From Arthrinium phaeospermum (Eukaryota > Ascomycota > Sordariomycetes > Amphisphaeriales > Apiosporaceae): DNA of 64,000 nt. Position 1 is the first letter of the stretch; every line of letters begins with the position of its first letter. Below the pieces are notes generated by a model. That model was not told the DNA's origin. It was given only the letters and a program-made list of their open reading frames with translations, and ran no database searches. Location of the stretch: the NCBI GenBank assembly GCA_006503535.1, contig QYRS01000008.1, positions 992,001-1,056,000 of the forward strand, read 5' to 3'. The translations under genes were made by a program, and so were the position numbers. Below, piece by piece: positions 23,001-35,097 of the stretch.

Positions 23001-24034
23001 ATGGAGGAGAAGCAGGAAGCCTTGCTCCACAGCCTCGAGCACTTCCTGACGTACAGAGTCAGCCCAGCGAAACTCTGCCAGGCGTTCTTCGTCCTAGCGG
23101 CCGCAGGCGTCCTGGCCGTCGCCGCCACGCCCGAGTCGGCGCGACGGTTGATGCTGGAATATGGCCCGCGCCAAGCCAAGCCTGATGGTGCCAGTACAAC
23201 CACAACCAACAGCAGCAGCAGCAGCAGCAGCCACTTTACGAAGCTCATTGCATGGTTCACGTCGATGGGCAAGGTTCCACATTCGTGGTTCACGCACTTC
23301 TATATCCTGTCCGTCGGCAGCTCCCTCTTCTGGGCGGCCCAGCACATGTCGGATGGCGCCATCATCACGTTCCTGGCCCGGACCCAGGCCCCGAGCCTGG
23401 AGACTTCCATGACGGCGAACCAGGCCATGCTCACGTGGCTGCTCATGCTCATGCAAGGGTGTAGGCGACTGTTTGAATGTTTTGCCATCCTTCGACCCTC
23501 TACGTCCACCATGTGGATAGTCCACTGGGTGCTCGGAATGGCCTACTACGCCTGCATCAACGTATCTGTTTGGATCGAGGGATCCAGTGAGTGCCTTTCC
23601 ATCCAGCAACGTTTCCTATCACGTCGATGCTCACACACTTGGCAGCTTCGTTATTGCAAACGGGGAAGTTTTCCTTCAAGTTTGAGCCATCTGCCAACGA
23701 GGCCATTGGAACATTGCTTTTCCTAGTTGCATGGACAATGCAATATAGATGTCACAAGTACCTCGCGGGTCTGAAGAAGTATTCATTGCCCGAGGATGGC
23801 ATGTTTCATTATCTGATCTGCCCGCATTACACATGCGAATGCCTACTGTATCTCTCGCTGGCCATAACGGCAGCGCCCAAGGGCTATTTGTTCAACCAGA
23901 CAATCATCTGCGGGCTGTTGTTTGTGTCGACAAACCTTGGCGTCACAGCTGGTGACACGAGGAAGTGGTATGCTGAAAAGTTCGGCCGGGACAGCATACA
24001 GCAGAGATGGAACATGATACCCCTAGTATATTGA
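23001..24034 (+). CDS. DFG10: Polyprenol reductase (DFG10/SRD5A3 type)
   Basis: The product is about 324 aa in two exons (23001-23586, 23646-24034; 59-bp intron). It belongs to the steroid 5-alpha-reductase-like membrane family. DFG10/SRD5A3 is needed in the ER for making dolichol from polyprenol, the lipid carrier for N-glycosylation. The sequence has several hydrophobic segments. Diagnostic motifs are HWVLGMAYYACINVSVW, FLVAWTMQYRCHKYLAGLKK, HYLICPHYTCECLLYLSLAI and the C-terminal NLGVTAGDTRKWYAEKFG. A 7-Ser run coded by AGC repeats (about residue 70-77) lies in a loop. The exon junction reads WIEGS-TSLLQTGKFSF. The start ATG at 23001 gives MEEKQEALL. The 3' end converges on ALKBH6 with only 48 bp between stop codons. 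Confidence 0.9.
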
Positions 24035-24082
24035 GGACATGCCCATTTCAGCTGCTGGTCTTGCGGTGTTGTTATCGGAAAT

Positions 24083-24847
24083 TCACTTCTTCTGGAATAT
24101 GGAAAACTTGTTTCCCAGCTTAGTAACCTTGAGGACATCACGATAGGTCAAGCTGGTACGTGTGCCTCGAGCGTTGCGGCCGTCTACGAAGGGTTCCTTG
24201 GATCGCAAAAGGCTCCAGTTAGCGATTGTGGATTCGGATAGATCGAGGTCCTCCTCGACATCAGCAATGCCGTGCAGGTAATCCGTGTAGAGGTCTTCGG
24301 TAGTAATCAGTAGGCTTCGTGGTTCCTGTAGGATGCGATAAACCGGTGTGGTATTCAAGGCGCCGTCATCTTTACTCTTGTGTATGTCTAAGACGAGGGT
24401 TGATCCTAGGCTCACTGTGCAAACTATGGGATGGTACGCTGCTCCGTCCTTGTGAGGCATGATTCCGATACCTGGAGGATATTCATTGATAAGTACGTGG
24501 TTCGGCTTGCTGTGCGGACTCTGTGAGAATATGTGGTCTGCGTTTGTGTCAGGTGAGATGGGAATGGATTCAAGGCGAGAAACAACGGGTTCGTTCAGCC
24601 AGTCCGGCAAAGGTGCATCGACTAGGCGGTTCTGGATGAGCTCGGACGGCCAGGTCTGAAGACGACGGTGTGTCAGTTGCGTCCACTTCGGTCGGGGCAC
24701 CGAATCAATCTTATTTAGTATGGCGCGCTCTTCGTCGACAGAAAGGAAATTGGGGATGTAGTAAGCAGCAAGAGGCATGCCCCGTATGCGAGCGTCGTCA
24801 AGAGAAGCCGGGAGGGAAACGCCTTGGGGGGCATTATCGGTCGCCAT
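24083..24847 (-). CDS. ALKBH6: ALKBH6-type Fe(II)/2-oxoglutarate dioxygenase
   Basis: This is a single exon of 254 aa. The start is ATG 24847; a GTG codon precedes it. AlkB-family enzymes oxidatively remove alkyl groups from nucleic acids or act on related substrates. This one matches the ALKBH6 subgroup: YYIPNFLSVDEERAIL, WTQLTHRRLQTW and HVLINEYPPGIGIMPHKDG. The iron ligands are H132, D134 (in PHKDG) and H192 (in YLHGI). Arginines for 2-oxoglutarate are R230 and R236 in RTSLTYRDV. All catalytic residues are therefore present. The substrate of fungal ALKBH6 is not established. The 3' end faces the polyprenol reductase gene 48 bp away. Confidence 0.92.
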   Translation of the reverse strand: MATDNAPQGVSLPASLDDARIRGMPLAAYYIPNFLSVDEERAILNKIDSVPRPKWTQLTHRRLQTWPSELIQNRLVDAPLPDWLNEPVVSRLESIPISPDTNADHIFSQSPHSKPNHVLINEYPPGIGIMPHKDGAAYHPIVCTVSLGSTLVLDIHKSKDDGALNTTPVYRILQEPRSLLITTEDLYTDYLHGIADVEEDLDLSESTIANWSLLRSKEPFVDGRNARGTRTSLTYRDVLKVTKLGNKFSIFQKK

Positions 24848-26701
24848 CACGGCCAGGTTTGGCCTGCATCCCCCAAGACAAGGCTCTGGGCGAGGACTGT
24901 GTGTTAGGTGGCGCTCTCAATGACAGGTGTCCTTGTGCCCACGGACGTCAGTCAGGCAGCCTACAGGAGACAGGATATTGTTAAGCCGGGTTCGCGTGGC
25001 GGGATCCAAATGCGTGTGTCAGGAAGAGCTGAAAAAACAGAGCCGGTGTCGTTACGTTTGGATGGCTTCCGACCTCCGAGCCTCCGCATGAAATGGCAAC
25101 GTCAACAGTATGAATTAGTTGGGACTATGTGTGTAGAAGAAGAAGATGGATGGTGGGTTGGGTTGGTTTGACAGTGATGGGGACCGAGAGGAGAGAAACA
25201 GGGTCGGATGGGGGGTTGGGGGCCATAAATGGGCAGGCCAAGGCGCGCGGAAGAGGAGAAAAGGGCGAGCAGGTGAGGGTGAAAAGGGAAAGAGAGCGAG
25301 GCTTTTGGAGGTTTGGGGGCGCGAGTGGGATCGGCGGCGGGCTTATCATTTGCAAGAGCAAGCGAGAAGTGGGTGGCATCGAATCATCAAAACATTAAAG
25401 GAGAAAGGGTCGGCGCCTGCTGATTGGCTTCGTTCGGGACGAAAAGTGGCAGCAAAGCAACACTAACTCGACTAAGGCAGGCAGGTTGCTGCACGTCGAG
25501 CTCGGGCCATTCATGCTCTCTCTCTCTGTCTCTCTCTGTCTCTCGCTCGCTCGCCCGGCCGCCCGCCCGCCAGCCCGTTCCCCCCAAAGAGCGATGAGCG
25601 AGCCTGCTTGCCTGCTTCTCCCTGTTCTTCTTCAATGCCCCCCTAGCAGCCTAGTCCCGCCGTTCCTCTCTACCTTACCCAGATCTCTCCCTCTCTCGTG
25701 TTCACTCACACCTGGTTCATACATACATAGTTGCTTGATATGCTGGTGGTGTACGTACAACATCCTACCCTAAATGTGTGGGTTATGACTCAGGCTGCTG
25801 GTTCAAGTCTCGTATAAATTCGCAGCTAGCTAGGCATATTTGTACATGGCAGGAGTTTAAAGAGATCAGGAAACCCCGTCGTAGAGCGAGTGTATTATAC
25901 CTGAGGCGTATAGCTCCTCCCAACTCATTTGGTGCTGCTCGTTGGTTCCGTCAACAACGATAGCAGCAGCAGCAGCAACAGCAGCATGTATCATTGCCGA
26001 CCGAGCCAGTTTTCATGTTTTCTTATTGGGCTGCCTGCGCGTCCTTAGTCCTATCCAGAAGTACATGGCCATCCCCTGTCCCTTAGCCTTCCCTCATAGG
26101 CCCTGGTCTGCCTAGCCAAGTACACTAGTTAGCTGGTTGCTCCCCATGCATCTCCTCCCAGTGCCAGGTAGGCCTACCTGGCCTACTCGCCTTAAACCCT
26201 TCCAGTCTCCAAACCGAAGCGACCAGGAGTAAAGTCTCTTCAAGGCTGCCCATCGACTACCACTCACTCTCCTGTTGTTCACTTTCGACTTTCCAAGACA
26301 CAGTATTACCGCCGCCCGCCATTTCATTCCCTCCACCCGACCGATTCTTTTCTACTTTATAAATTCGACTTTTCTGTATCGCGGCTTGCATTCGATACTG
26401 TGCCAGGTGTTTGTGCATTTGTTCCGTGTCTCGTTTCAATCTGGCGCCACCCTCCATCCCAGGCCTTTTCGCTCAATCCCTTCGTGTGCGTGTGCGTGTG
26501 CGTGTCTGGCGTCTGGCCTGCCTGAAACCACAACCTGCCAATCTCCAACCAAACGACCGGCACCCTTCCACCAACCGACTTTCCTGCCAACCTTCGGCGC
26601 ATTGAGGCTCTCAATCCCATTTTGAGTCCCTTTCCTCAATTGCCGAAGCGTGGCCATGATGGTCCACTGCAGTGTAGAGTGGCTTCTGAATTAAACGTGA
26701 T
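24848..26701. other. Intergenic, divergent ALKBH6 / HOS4 promoters
   Basis: No gene is recognised in this 1.85 kb. It holds a CT-rich microsatellite (about 25516-25560, mostly TCTC/CTCG), a CAG-rich run (about 25962-25986) and a GTGTGC run (about 26464-26500) in the presumed HOS4 leader. A uORF immediately upstream of HOS4 is listed separately. Confidence 0.5.
26656..26694 (+). promoter_or_regulatory. uORF ending 7 nt before the HOS4 start codon
   Basis: ATG 26656 (with a second ATG next to it) opens a 12-codon frame ending in TAA at 26692-26694. The main ATG follows after 7 bases, so efficient reinitiation at the main start would be unlikely and leaky scanning would be needed. Confidence 0.45.
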
Positions 26702-29700
26702 ATGGATGAGCCGAAACACCAGGCTGTGGAGTCCAGCGCGAAGCCAGTCGCTACTTCTCCCAAGCGGCCCGACACCTTGAAGCCGCCACCAGCTGCACCG
26801 ACGACAACGGCGACGACGACGGCGGCGGCGACACCGGCGACTATTGTCTCTAAATCGCCCGTCAAGGACGCGAACCCTCACGAGGAGGATGGCCCCTCGG
26901 ACGCCGAGACCATCGTCTTGCATGGGCCTTCGCCTACCAAGCCCCGGAAGGTAATCACGATCAAGCATGAAGAAAAGAGCGAAGGCGAAATCGATGATAC
27001 CCCCGTGTCCCCGAAGAAGGTGCCGAAAGACGGCAAGGAGGGTAAGGATGGCAAAGTTCGCGACCGCGTGCGAGGCGACGACGTGGGTGACGAGAAGCAG
27101 CCCCCACTCAAGAAGAAGCGTCCACTCGACAAGGATGGCCAACACCGAACCAAGGATGCTGCATCGAGTGGCCTAAGCTCGGTGCCCGCTTCTCCTCCAC
27201 TTCATCCAGACCGACAACACAATATTCAACGGCGGCGACGATCTGGTGACGCACATTCAGGCTCCGAGTCTGAACACACCAGGCCACAGTCCCCTAGACC
27301 CATCAAGGATAAGGCCAAGTCGGTTGACAGGCAGCTGAAGCGTAAGGCTCCCAAAGCTGATTCTGACGACGAGGATGGTTCGCATAAGACACGACGACCA
27401 CGTATTTCAGACCAGGGTTTCAAGTCTTCAGCGGGACGTGGCTTGCACGATAAGCATACTTCGCGTGCCAGGTCCAACTCGCCTCATTCACGACTTCATC
27501 GCCGGAGCACATCAACTCAACTTCCGGCTCAGTCGTCGAACGGAATCTTGAAAAAGAGGCGGCCTGCCCCGCTCATGTCCACCGATTACCAGTCCGACGA
27601 CTCCTCTGCCAGTGGAAGCCCTCATCCCAGGTCGTCACGTCTCAAGAGTATTGCTACGCCCTTGACGGGCGACTCGACCGCGTCACCCGCCAAGATGCAT
27701 GGCGTCCACAAGAAGCACCTGGACGCTCACGGCCAGACGCTCTTCGCCAAAGCTTGTGCCAAGGGCGAGTACGACGTGGCGAAGATGCGTTTGCAGGAAC
27801 GACCGGAGGACCTCAACTTCAGCGACCACGCCGGAAATACCCCTCTTCAAGTTGCTTGCCTGAATGGACACGAGGATGTGGTCAAACTGTTAATCGAGGC
27901 CGGATGCAACCTTGACTGCCGCAACGACGACAAGGATACACCGTTGCTCGATGCTGTCGAGAATGGACATCTTGCAGTGGTGAAATTGCTTCTCGAGGCC
28001 GGTGTTAACCCGCGAAGGCCAAATGCTGAAGGCCAAGAACCATTGGAGAAAATTCCCGATGATGTTGATAACGCCGACGAAATCCGGGCAGCTTTGGTGG
28101 ACGCAAGGACAAAGATGGGTGAACTGAGGCGGACCTCCGAGGATCATCAACTCCAGGACCAAGATACCTCATCTCATGGACCAGATAGCCCACGCCGGTC
28201 ACCAACAGCTTCTGCGAGTGGTGCTGCTGCGGCTGCTTCTCGCCGTGGCGGCACAGTCCGCTCTACAAAGACCAGCAATCACCTATTGTATATGAGTCTT
28301 GATGACAAGACGTTGCGCCAGGCAGCAGCTCGTGGCGATTCCGAAACTGTTACGCGCATTTTGCAAGTCAAAGAAAGTTGCGACGACGCCGAAGCCCTGG
28401 TTGCGGCTGCACGTGGTGGCCATAACTTTGTCATTGAGCTTCTGCTTGCCTTGGGTGGAGCACACCCAGATCCGGCGCCGGTGAAAACTCTTCCGACTGA
28501 GCACAGTACTCCGATGCTTGCTGCTATTGGGGGTGAGAATACCAAGGTTATACAGCTTCTATTAAACCAGGCCTTGTTCGATCCGACGCGTCGCTTTAAG
28601 GGGGAGACGTACTGGGAGATTGCTAGACGTCGTGAAGGACCGATGTGGAAGGAAGAGGAGCACATGCTGAAGGACGCCTATGACGACTATAGGAAATCTC
28701 ACAGAATGCCGAAAATAAAGTCACCATCCCGCCGTGAACAAGACAACGACACCAAGCGAGCTGCACGTCCTGAATCCAACCAGGACAGCAGCGTTCGTCC
28801 TCAGAAACGGCGTCCATCGAGTCCTCCCAGAGATCCGGATAACAAGAAGAAACTCGCCTCGTCTAAGGTTACGACGATCAGCCCCAAAGAGAAACGACGG
28901 CAGTCTGTCAGCACCGCGGATGATCAAACCTCGCCAAAGCGCGGGCCAGGTCGTCCCAAGAAAGACGATAAGGTCCCTGCCATAGCGATCTCAGACCGAG
29001 AAGCATCGCCAGCTGTGACTTCCAAAAGCTCAGTCGCCAAACCAAAGCGTACCGAATCTGAAGTCGCAGGGTCTTCTGAAGGTGAAACTACTAAACCTAG
29101 GCGGAAGCTCATTTCGGGTAAGGATCTGAAAGGGCGCCAGCAAGACAAACAACGCCGCTCCAGTATAATATCCAACGTGTCAGCTCGAGATGCATCTGAT
29201 CGGGGTGATGGAAAGCATGACGACAACGCGGAGAAAGCACGAGCTGATCGCTTGTCTGAAAAGTACCACGACAGAACCAAAGCACTGAAGCGCGACGATT
29301 CCAAGGACAGGCTATCGGTTGGCGACGGCCCTTCTAAGAGACACCGAACCAGCGTGACACCGCCTAGGCATGGAACTGAGAAGGAAGAAGGCGACGGCCC
29401 AGTCAAGAGGAGAAGGTTGGATGTGGAGGGCAAAGAAAAGCGTCCTCGGCAGGGCTCATCTCCCGACGACCGTCAGCGTAAACGCGATGTATCCCGGGAC
29501 TCGATTAAGCGCCAGAAGTCTCAGTCTCATGACGATCGCAAAGACTTGCCAAGGCCAAAGAAGATCAACCGCGAACGCAAGGAGATGGACTATCCTAGCT
29601 CCGAGGAGAAGGCCAGCATTACTGTATTCTCAGAAGATATGGATATCGAGATGCGAGATACGCCTCCTGCCAGCATCAATGTAACTCGGGAAGCTCCAGC

Positions 29701-31350
29701 TGAGCGCGAAAAGACGGACTCGAAGAAGCGCCAAGCAGAGCAAGAAGCCGCGGCCGAAGAAACCCGTAAAAAGGAGGAAGCCAAGCAACGCGAAGAGGCC
29801 AAACAACGTGAGGAGGCTAAGCAACGCGAAGAAGCCAAGCAGCGCGAAGAGGCCGAGAAACGCAAACGAGAAACGGAGGAGAAGGAGAAGGAGAAGCGCA
29901 AGCGAGAAGCAGCGGAAAAGGAGAAGGAAAAGCGACAGCAGGAGGAAGCCGAGCGGAAACGTCGTGAAGAAGAAGAGAAACGCTCGCGTGAAGAGGCAGA
30001 CCGTAAAGAGAAGGAGCGCCGAAAGAAGGAGGCAGAGGAAAAGCTTCGAGTCGAAACAGAACGGAAGAAGCGAGAGGAAGAGGAACGACTGCAACGAGAG
30101 GCGGAAGAGCGGAAACGCAAGGAGGAGGAAGAGCGGCAACGGCTCGAGGAAGAGGAACGAGTTCGTCGCGAGAAGGAGGCGGCTGAGGAAGCCAGGAAGC
30201 TGCGCGAAGAGGAAGAGCGCAAGGAACGAGAACGCAAGCGGGCGGCTCGCGAGGCAGAGCAGCTGCGCCTGGTCCAAGAACAGGAAAGAATGCGCCTGGC
30301 CAAGTTACCGCCGCTTCTACGGTGGCTAGACGGATGTCCGGACCCCAAACGCAAAGAATATGCCGAACTCTTCACCATTGCGCAAGGTGTTCGGTATGAC
30401 ACAATCGTCCCGGGTGCAACTGGGAAGCCCGGCGGTCGCGAACAATGGCTTCTCAACACACAAGTCGCCCTGCTGCTTGGGGAGAAGGACCTCAGTCTTT
30501 CACGTTGTAAGTTTTCCTTGCTCGGGTTGGTTCTTTTGAGGCGATACTAACTGGTGCAGACACGGCTTGGGACCGGATACCAGTTTCTCCAATCGCCAAG
30601 AAGGTCATCTGGCGATTGGAGCAGGACCGATATGCCTTGACCGAGGGCAAGCTGTACCATCTCGGGGAGCAACTTCCTGACTACTACGGCGGCGACCCGA
30701 GCAAAGTTGGCTACAAAAAGCTGGAGCAGCTTCGCGGCGAAGCTTTCAAGCTCTTCTTCGAGACGGACATGTTTTTCGTCAAGGAATCCGATTTCTTGTA
30801 TATTTTGCCCAACTTCCCACATCTGCGCAATGTCAAGCTCTCGATATGCTACCGAGAACTACCGGAGCACGAGTCTCAACTGAAGATGTGGTCGGCACCA
30901 GCGAAGTGGAAGCAGGATCCCGATGCCGACAGCCGGGAAGGATTTGCCCCTCGGCAGAAGTATTACATCAACGGCCGGTTCGTGGCCGAAGACAAACCAG
31001 GTCATTATAAACCCAGCAGCTCTCCCTTTCCGGAGCCCCGCGTTCCGAGGCGAGGGGGCCTAGTCGCAGTCGGGCCGGACGAGCCGGACTACCCCCGTTT
31101 ATGCGTCGAACAGGGTCTCGGTCACCTTCTCACGGAACAGCAGAAGTTGTCGGTCACGAACGGTGCGCACCTGACGCCTCGGAGTATGACATCGAACGAC
31201 ACCGCTGAAATCAACGGAGCCATGTCGCCCTCGGCCGTCTCACCCACTGCCCAGATTAATGGTGTGCACGATCGAGTACCGCCAGAGAAGCCTCTTGTCA
31301 ATGGTATCAACGGTATCAATGGCATTACAATGGACGGTGGACACCCATGA
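26702..31350 (+). CDS. HOS4: HOS4-like ankyrin-repeat subunit of the Set3 histone deacetylase complex
   Basis: The product is about 1,531 aa in two exons (26702-30506, 30560-31350; 53-bp intron with a TACTAAC branch). The N-terminal 340 residues are basic, Ser/Pro-rich and disordered. A first ankyrin block lies at about 339-460 (AGNTPLQVACLNGHEDVVKL, DTPLLDAVENGHLAVVKLLL). A second lies at about 529-640 (STPMLAAIGGENTKVIQLLL). An R/K/E-rich segment with a REEAKQ hexapeptide repeated four times forms a long charged helix (about 997-1210). The conserved C-terminal domain begins LPPLLRWLDGCPDPKRKEYA and continues across the intron (SLSR-YTAWDRIPVSPIAKK). Fungal orthologues are annotated as Hos4, a subunit of the Set3 complex that deacetylates histones. 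The assignment rests on the ankyrin plus C-terminal domain arrangement. A uORF ends 7 bases before the start. Confidence 0.8.
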
Positions 31351-34300
31351 ATTGAGATTTCGCAACCCCAGTTCAATTCCAATTAAACCCCTTTTTCAAC
31401 CCTTCACTTGTATCAATCACCGCCAACCTTCTCTGTACGATATTCGGCCAACAGGGGGCCCTCTTGCGATTTTAGCGAGTCATACCCAAATATCCTTATG
31501 GCGTAAGGTACTTTTTTGTTATGTTTATGGAATGGATCAACGACCTGAAAATAGCGGAGTTTTACGCACTATAAACCAGTGAATCATGGGCGGAGTTTAT
31601 GGCTTCGGCAACGTTGTTATTGTCGGTCTTAGTTGGATCAGGGGACGCCAAGTCAGCATGCCAATTTCTCACTGCGGATTCTTTCGAGTCAGGTTCTTCT
31701 GCTCCCGCCAGAGCGCCGTGGCTTATATGTGGACGAGCGTTTCACATGGGATGGTGGATGGGGAACAACACCAGATATTGCTCAATACAGTATATATCGT
31801 CTCATGACCCATTTCCGAGCACCAGCAAATTCTTTCGTGTCGTAGCCCCCTCCCTCTTTTGGCCTGTCTTCTAGTCAGCTAGCTAGCAATGGCTCCTCGT
31901 CTTTTTGTCGGCACTTCATGTTGTCTCTACCAAGCATTAGTCGGCTTGCGAGCAACTCGTCATGCAGGGACTGACGGGCAGTAGTAGTAGGCCGTAGAGA
32001 GGACCCAGATCCGAATAGCCGCTCTCTATGCGGCGCGGCCCATGAATGCTGCCGCCTTTATCATCGGTCAGCAAGCGATCCTGATACTGTGCTGGGCAGA
32101 TCCGAGTCTAGATATCTGGCGGCTTCCTCTGTTGGGATTCGCCTGTGGTAAGCTAGCTGTAGTTTCGATACCCGTAGTAGTGTATATGTGGTAAATGCGT
32201 AGGAATGTGCCGAGTATCATCGGATCTCCGTAGGAGCCCCCCTATTTCATAGGGGCAGCTGTTGAAACAACATGCATGGTCACTTCTTCGTATCTTCCGA
32301 CGCACTCCAGTATTAGAGGATTCGACTGCGTCTCTCCCTTCCCAGTACAAGCGTTTCCAGGCATGTCCGTATAGGAAGTCGAATGACTAAGTTGTCTCTC
32401 TGCAGTCAGAGTAATACCTACCTGAATAGCTTGGCCTAGTCGAACAGGGTCCACGACGTATAATACGAGAACAACCTGGTCTTGGGTTTCCAGGGCAAGC
32501 AAGAACGGCAATGTCCAAAAAATGTTACTGGTATTGAACTGGCACGAGTTACAGGTGCGGCAGCGATATTAAGGGTCGCGCCTCTCCACACGCCCGCCCG
32601 TGTCGTAGAGATTGTCCATCAGGGGGGCCCGCGTCTGCACCAACTACCACCGTTCTGCCGTCTAGCCTGTTCCGCGGGAGGCCGGCTGCCGCGGCTCCTT
32701 CCCCCATGGTGGCGATAGCGGCGATTACGCCGCAGAAGGTCAACGGCGACAGTGGGTTCGAGTGCCACGGTTGTTACAACAAGAGCAGGTGCCTCGAGTT
32801 GCCCGACGCCGTGTAGACGACGACGGCACGTTCACAACGCATAAGTGCGAGGGCGTGGAAGGTTCACAGCTGTGCGGCGGGCAAGGGGCCTGAAGGGTCT
32901 ACGGGAAGAGAGGAAGTGGTGACAAACAAGAGATCCGTAGACTAAGAGGTGGAAAAATAAGAATATGCCATGGTAGCTGAGGGGATAGAAGAGACTTGAA
33001 ATGCGATCATAGGGAATACGAGAATAGGATGAACGGCCTTGGCTTGTCGTCAAGAAGGGACGCGGGCGAGAAAAAGGCGCCGGAGTATTCACTTCTGATT
33101 CGATCCTGTCATGGCTTGCTACTCGTGCCGGCCATCGGATGCCAGATCACGGCAGCCCAACCCCAACTCCCTCCTCCCGGACAGTGAGCGACGAGGAAGA
33201 AACCCCGTGGCATACAAATAATGATGCACGTACATGCCTCTATCAAGCATTGTTGAGCAGCTCTTTGACCCGTAACTGCGGAGAAGAATCTGTAATAAAG
33301 AGAACACCAGGTTTCAGGACAATGTCGGGTAGTAGTAGCCTCCGCATATATTGCAAATATATGAATGATATATGATACGTGATTGGCGGCTTCGCTCACG
33401 TCAATACTCCGGTGGCTTTGGCAGTTTGTAATTGGGTAGATCTCCATGCCTATACGTAAACCTTGGCATCGTCCAATGTTTTCGTATACTTGCCTCCCCG
33501 TCTGCAGCGTGCGTCGTTAGCCTGGCGGACTGAGGGTGCTGCCCGGTCTAGACCATGCATCGTTCTAGCTGTTGATCGAGGGTAGCCGAGATGGTTTCAT
33601 TGGGCAACGATGCTTTGCTCTCAGCTCGTTCCACGTTCATTGGCTGCTCTTGCTCCAAGCTCCAACAGCAGACCAGCTGCGGGAACGGCGACGTTCTCAT
33701 ATGATGCTGGGAAGCGTCTGCGTCATATATACTTCATGCATGGCGGCTTCCCCTCTCTACCATCCTTGATCGACCCGCTGCAAGTCGAATATGCGAAGCT
33801 CACCGGAGAGGGGCAAGAAGACAAACATCATCTTCCTCTTCGCATACTCTTTCCCGCGCAGCCAAGCGTGGTAGTTAGTGGCTTTGATATATCGCCCCGA
33901 GCCCTGGCTGTCAATGCATATCATATCATCTGTGGAGCAGGCGATTGATCTAGAGATGCCGGAGATAAGCAGACCTGGCCACGTTGGAACAACCAATAAG
34001 GCCCCTAGCGGCGTCGAAGGAGCTTTCCTCGAGTCCTGGACCAATCGGTCTAGGTCACGATGGACTAGGGTGCGAGTCTGGCAGGGCAGGGGGACCCAGC
34101 TGCAACCTCTCGCAGCATGTAAGTGGTCATGTGACCCGATGTAGATTTTAAGATGGGCAAATAAGCCTTGGGATGATGCAGGCGTTGAACAGATCCATGT
34201 AAGTGGTGAAGCAAGGGAGGGGGGACAGGAGGGGGATAATGAGGGGAGACAAGCTCTAATATCCACTCACAGGCGTGACGAGCGTCCTCCGCAAGGGCAG

Positions 34301-35070
34301 CAAGCTGGTAAGTGTATGCGCCCTTGCCGGCACTAGGGGGTATACGCTGTGCCGATGTAAGTCTTTTCATGATCGTCACGAATGACCGTTCTGGTGTGGC
34401 GGTCGGCTCAGCAGGGCGTGGCTGCGAGCAGAGGGCCCTACCAGGAGAGCTCCTGTTGTTGTCCTAGCTGGTCAGGAGCAAGGGTATGTATGTACATATA
34501 TGTATGTAGGTAGATATGTCTCGTGCAAACGCGCCGTTGAAACAGAAGTAGAACAGCCAGATCTATCAAACGTGACAACGGACCCTTGACCCCGGGGCTT
34601 GTCGGCGGCTCGGCAAACGACTGACAATATACCCGCGGGGGGGCTGACTATTTTTGGACCCTGAGACAGCTTTGTACGTACTCCTACTTGGGACCCTTTG
34701 TTTGCAAACCTGGGCGCTTGTTCTCTTGGACGATTGATGACTGATTCAGCCGGGCGCACCCGCAAATCATGGACGAACAATTCCATGTCACCTGAGATGC
34801 AGGCGCTACAGTATCACGCAAGCAGCTGTGGCTCGGCGGTCGGTGGCATCGTTTCGGCCCTTGATGTCGAGTCAGGACGGAGGAGGATGTTCCAGCTAAT
34901 GCAATCTCCAATACTCGAGAGTCGCCGCAGCGTATTTGAGGCGACATGGAGTGCTGCGATGACAGACGAAACACGAAATTGTTGGGGATGCAGGTCTGCC
35001 GTTTGCAGTCGTCGGCTACTTGCCCCGGATGAGGGGCTGTCCTGGAGGTGCGGTACTGCACTGCAGGATG

Positions 35071-35097
35071 CCACCACCACCACCACCACCACCACCA
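35071..35097 (+). repeat. (CCA)9 microsatellite
   Basis: Nine perfect CCA units lie in the gene-poor interval. Confidence 0.95.

Noticed and set aside
25765..25815. tRNA-like B box (GGTTCAAGTC)
   Set aside because: No matching acceptor or anticodon stem could be folded around it.
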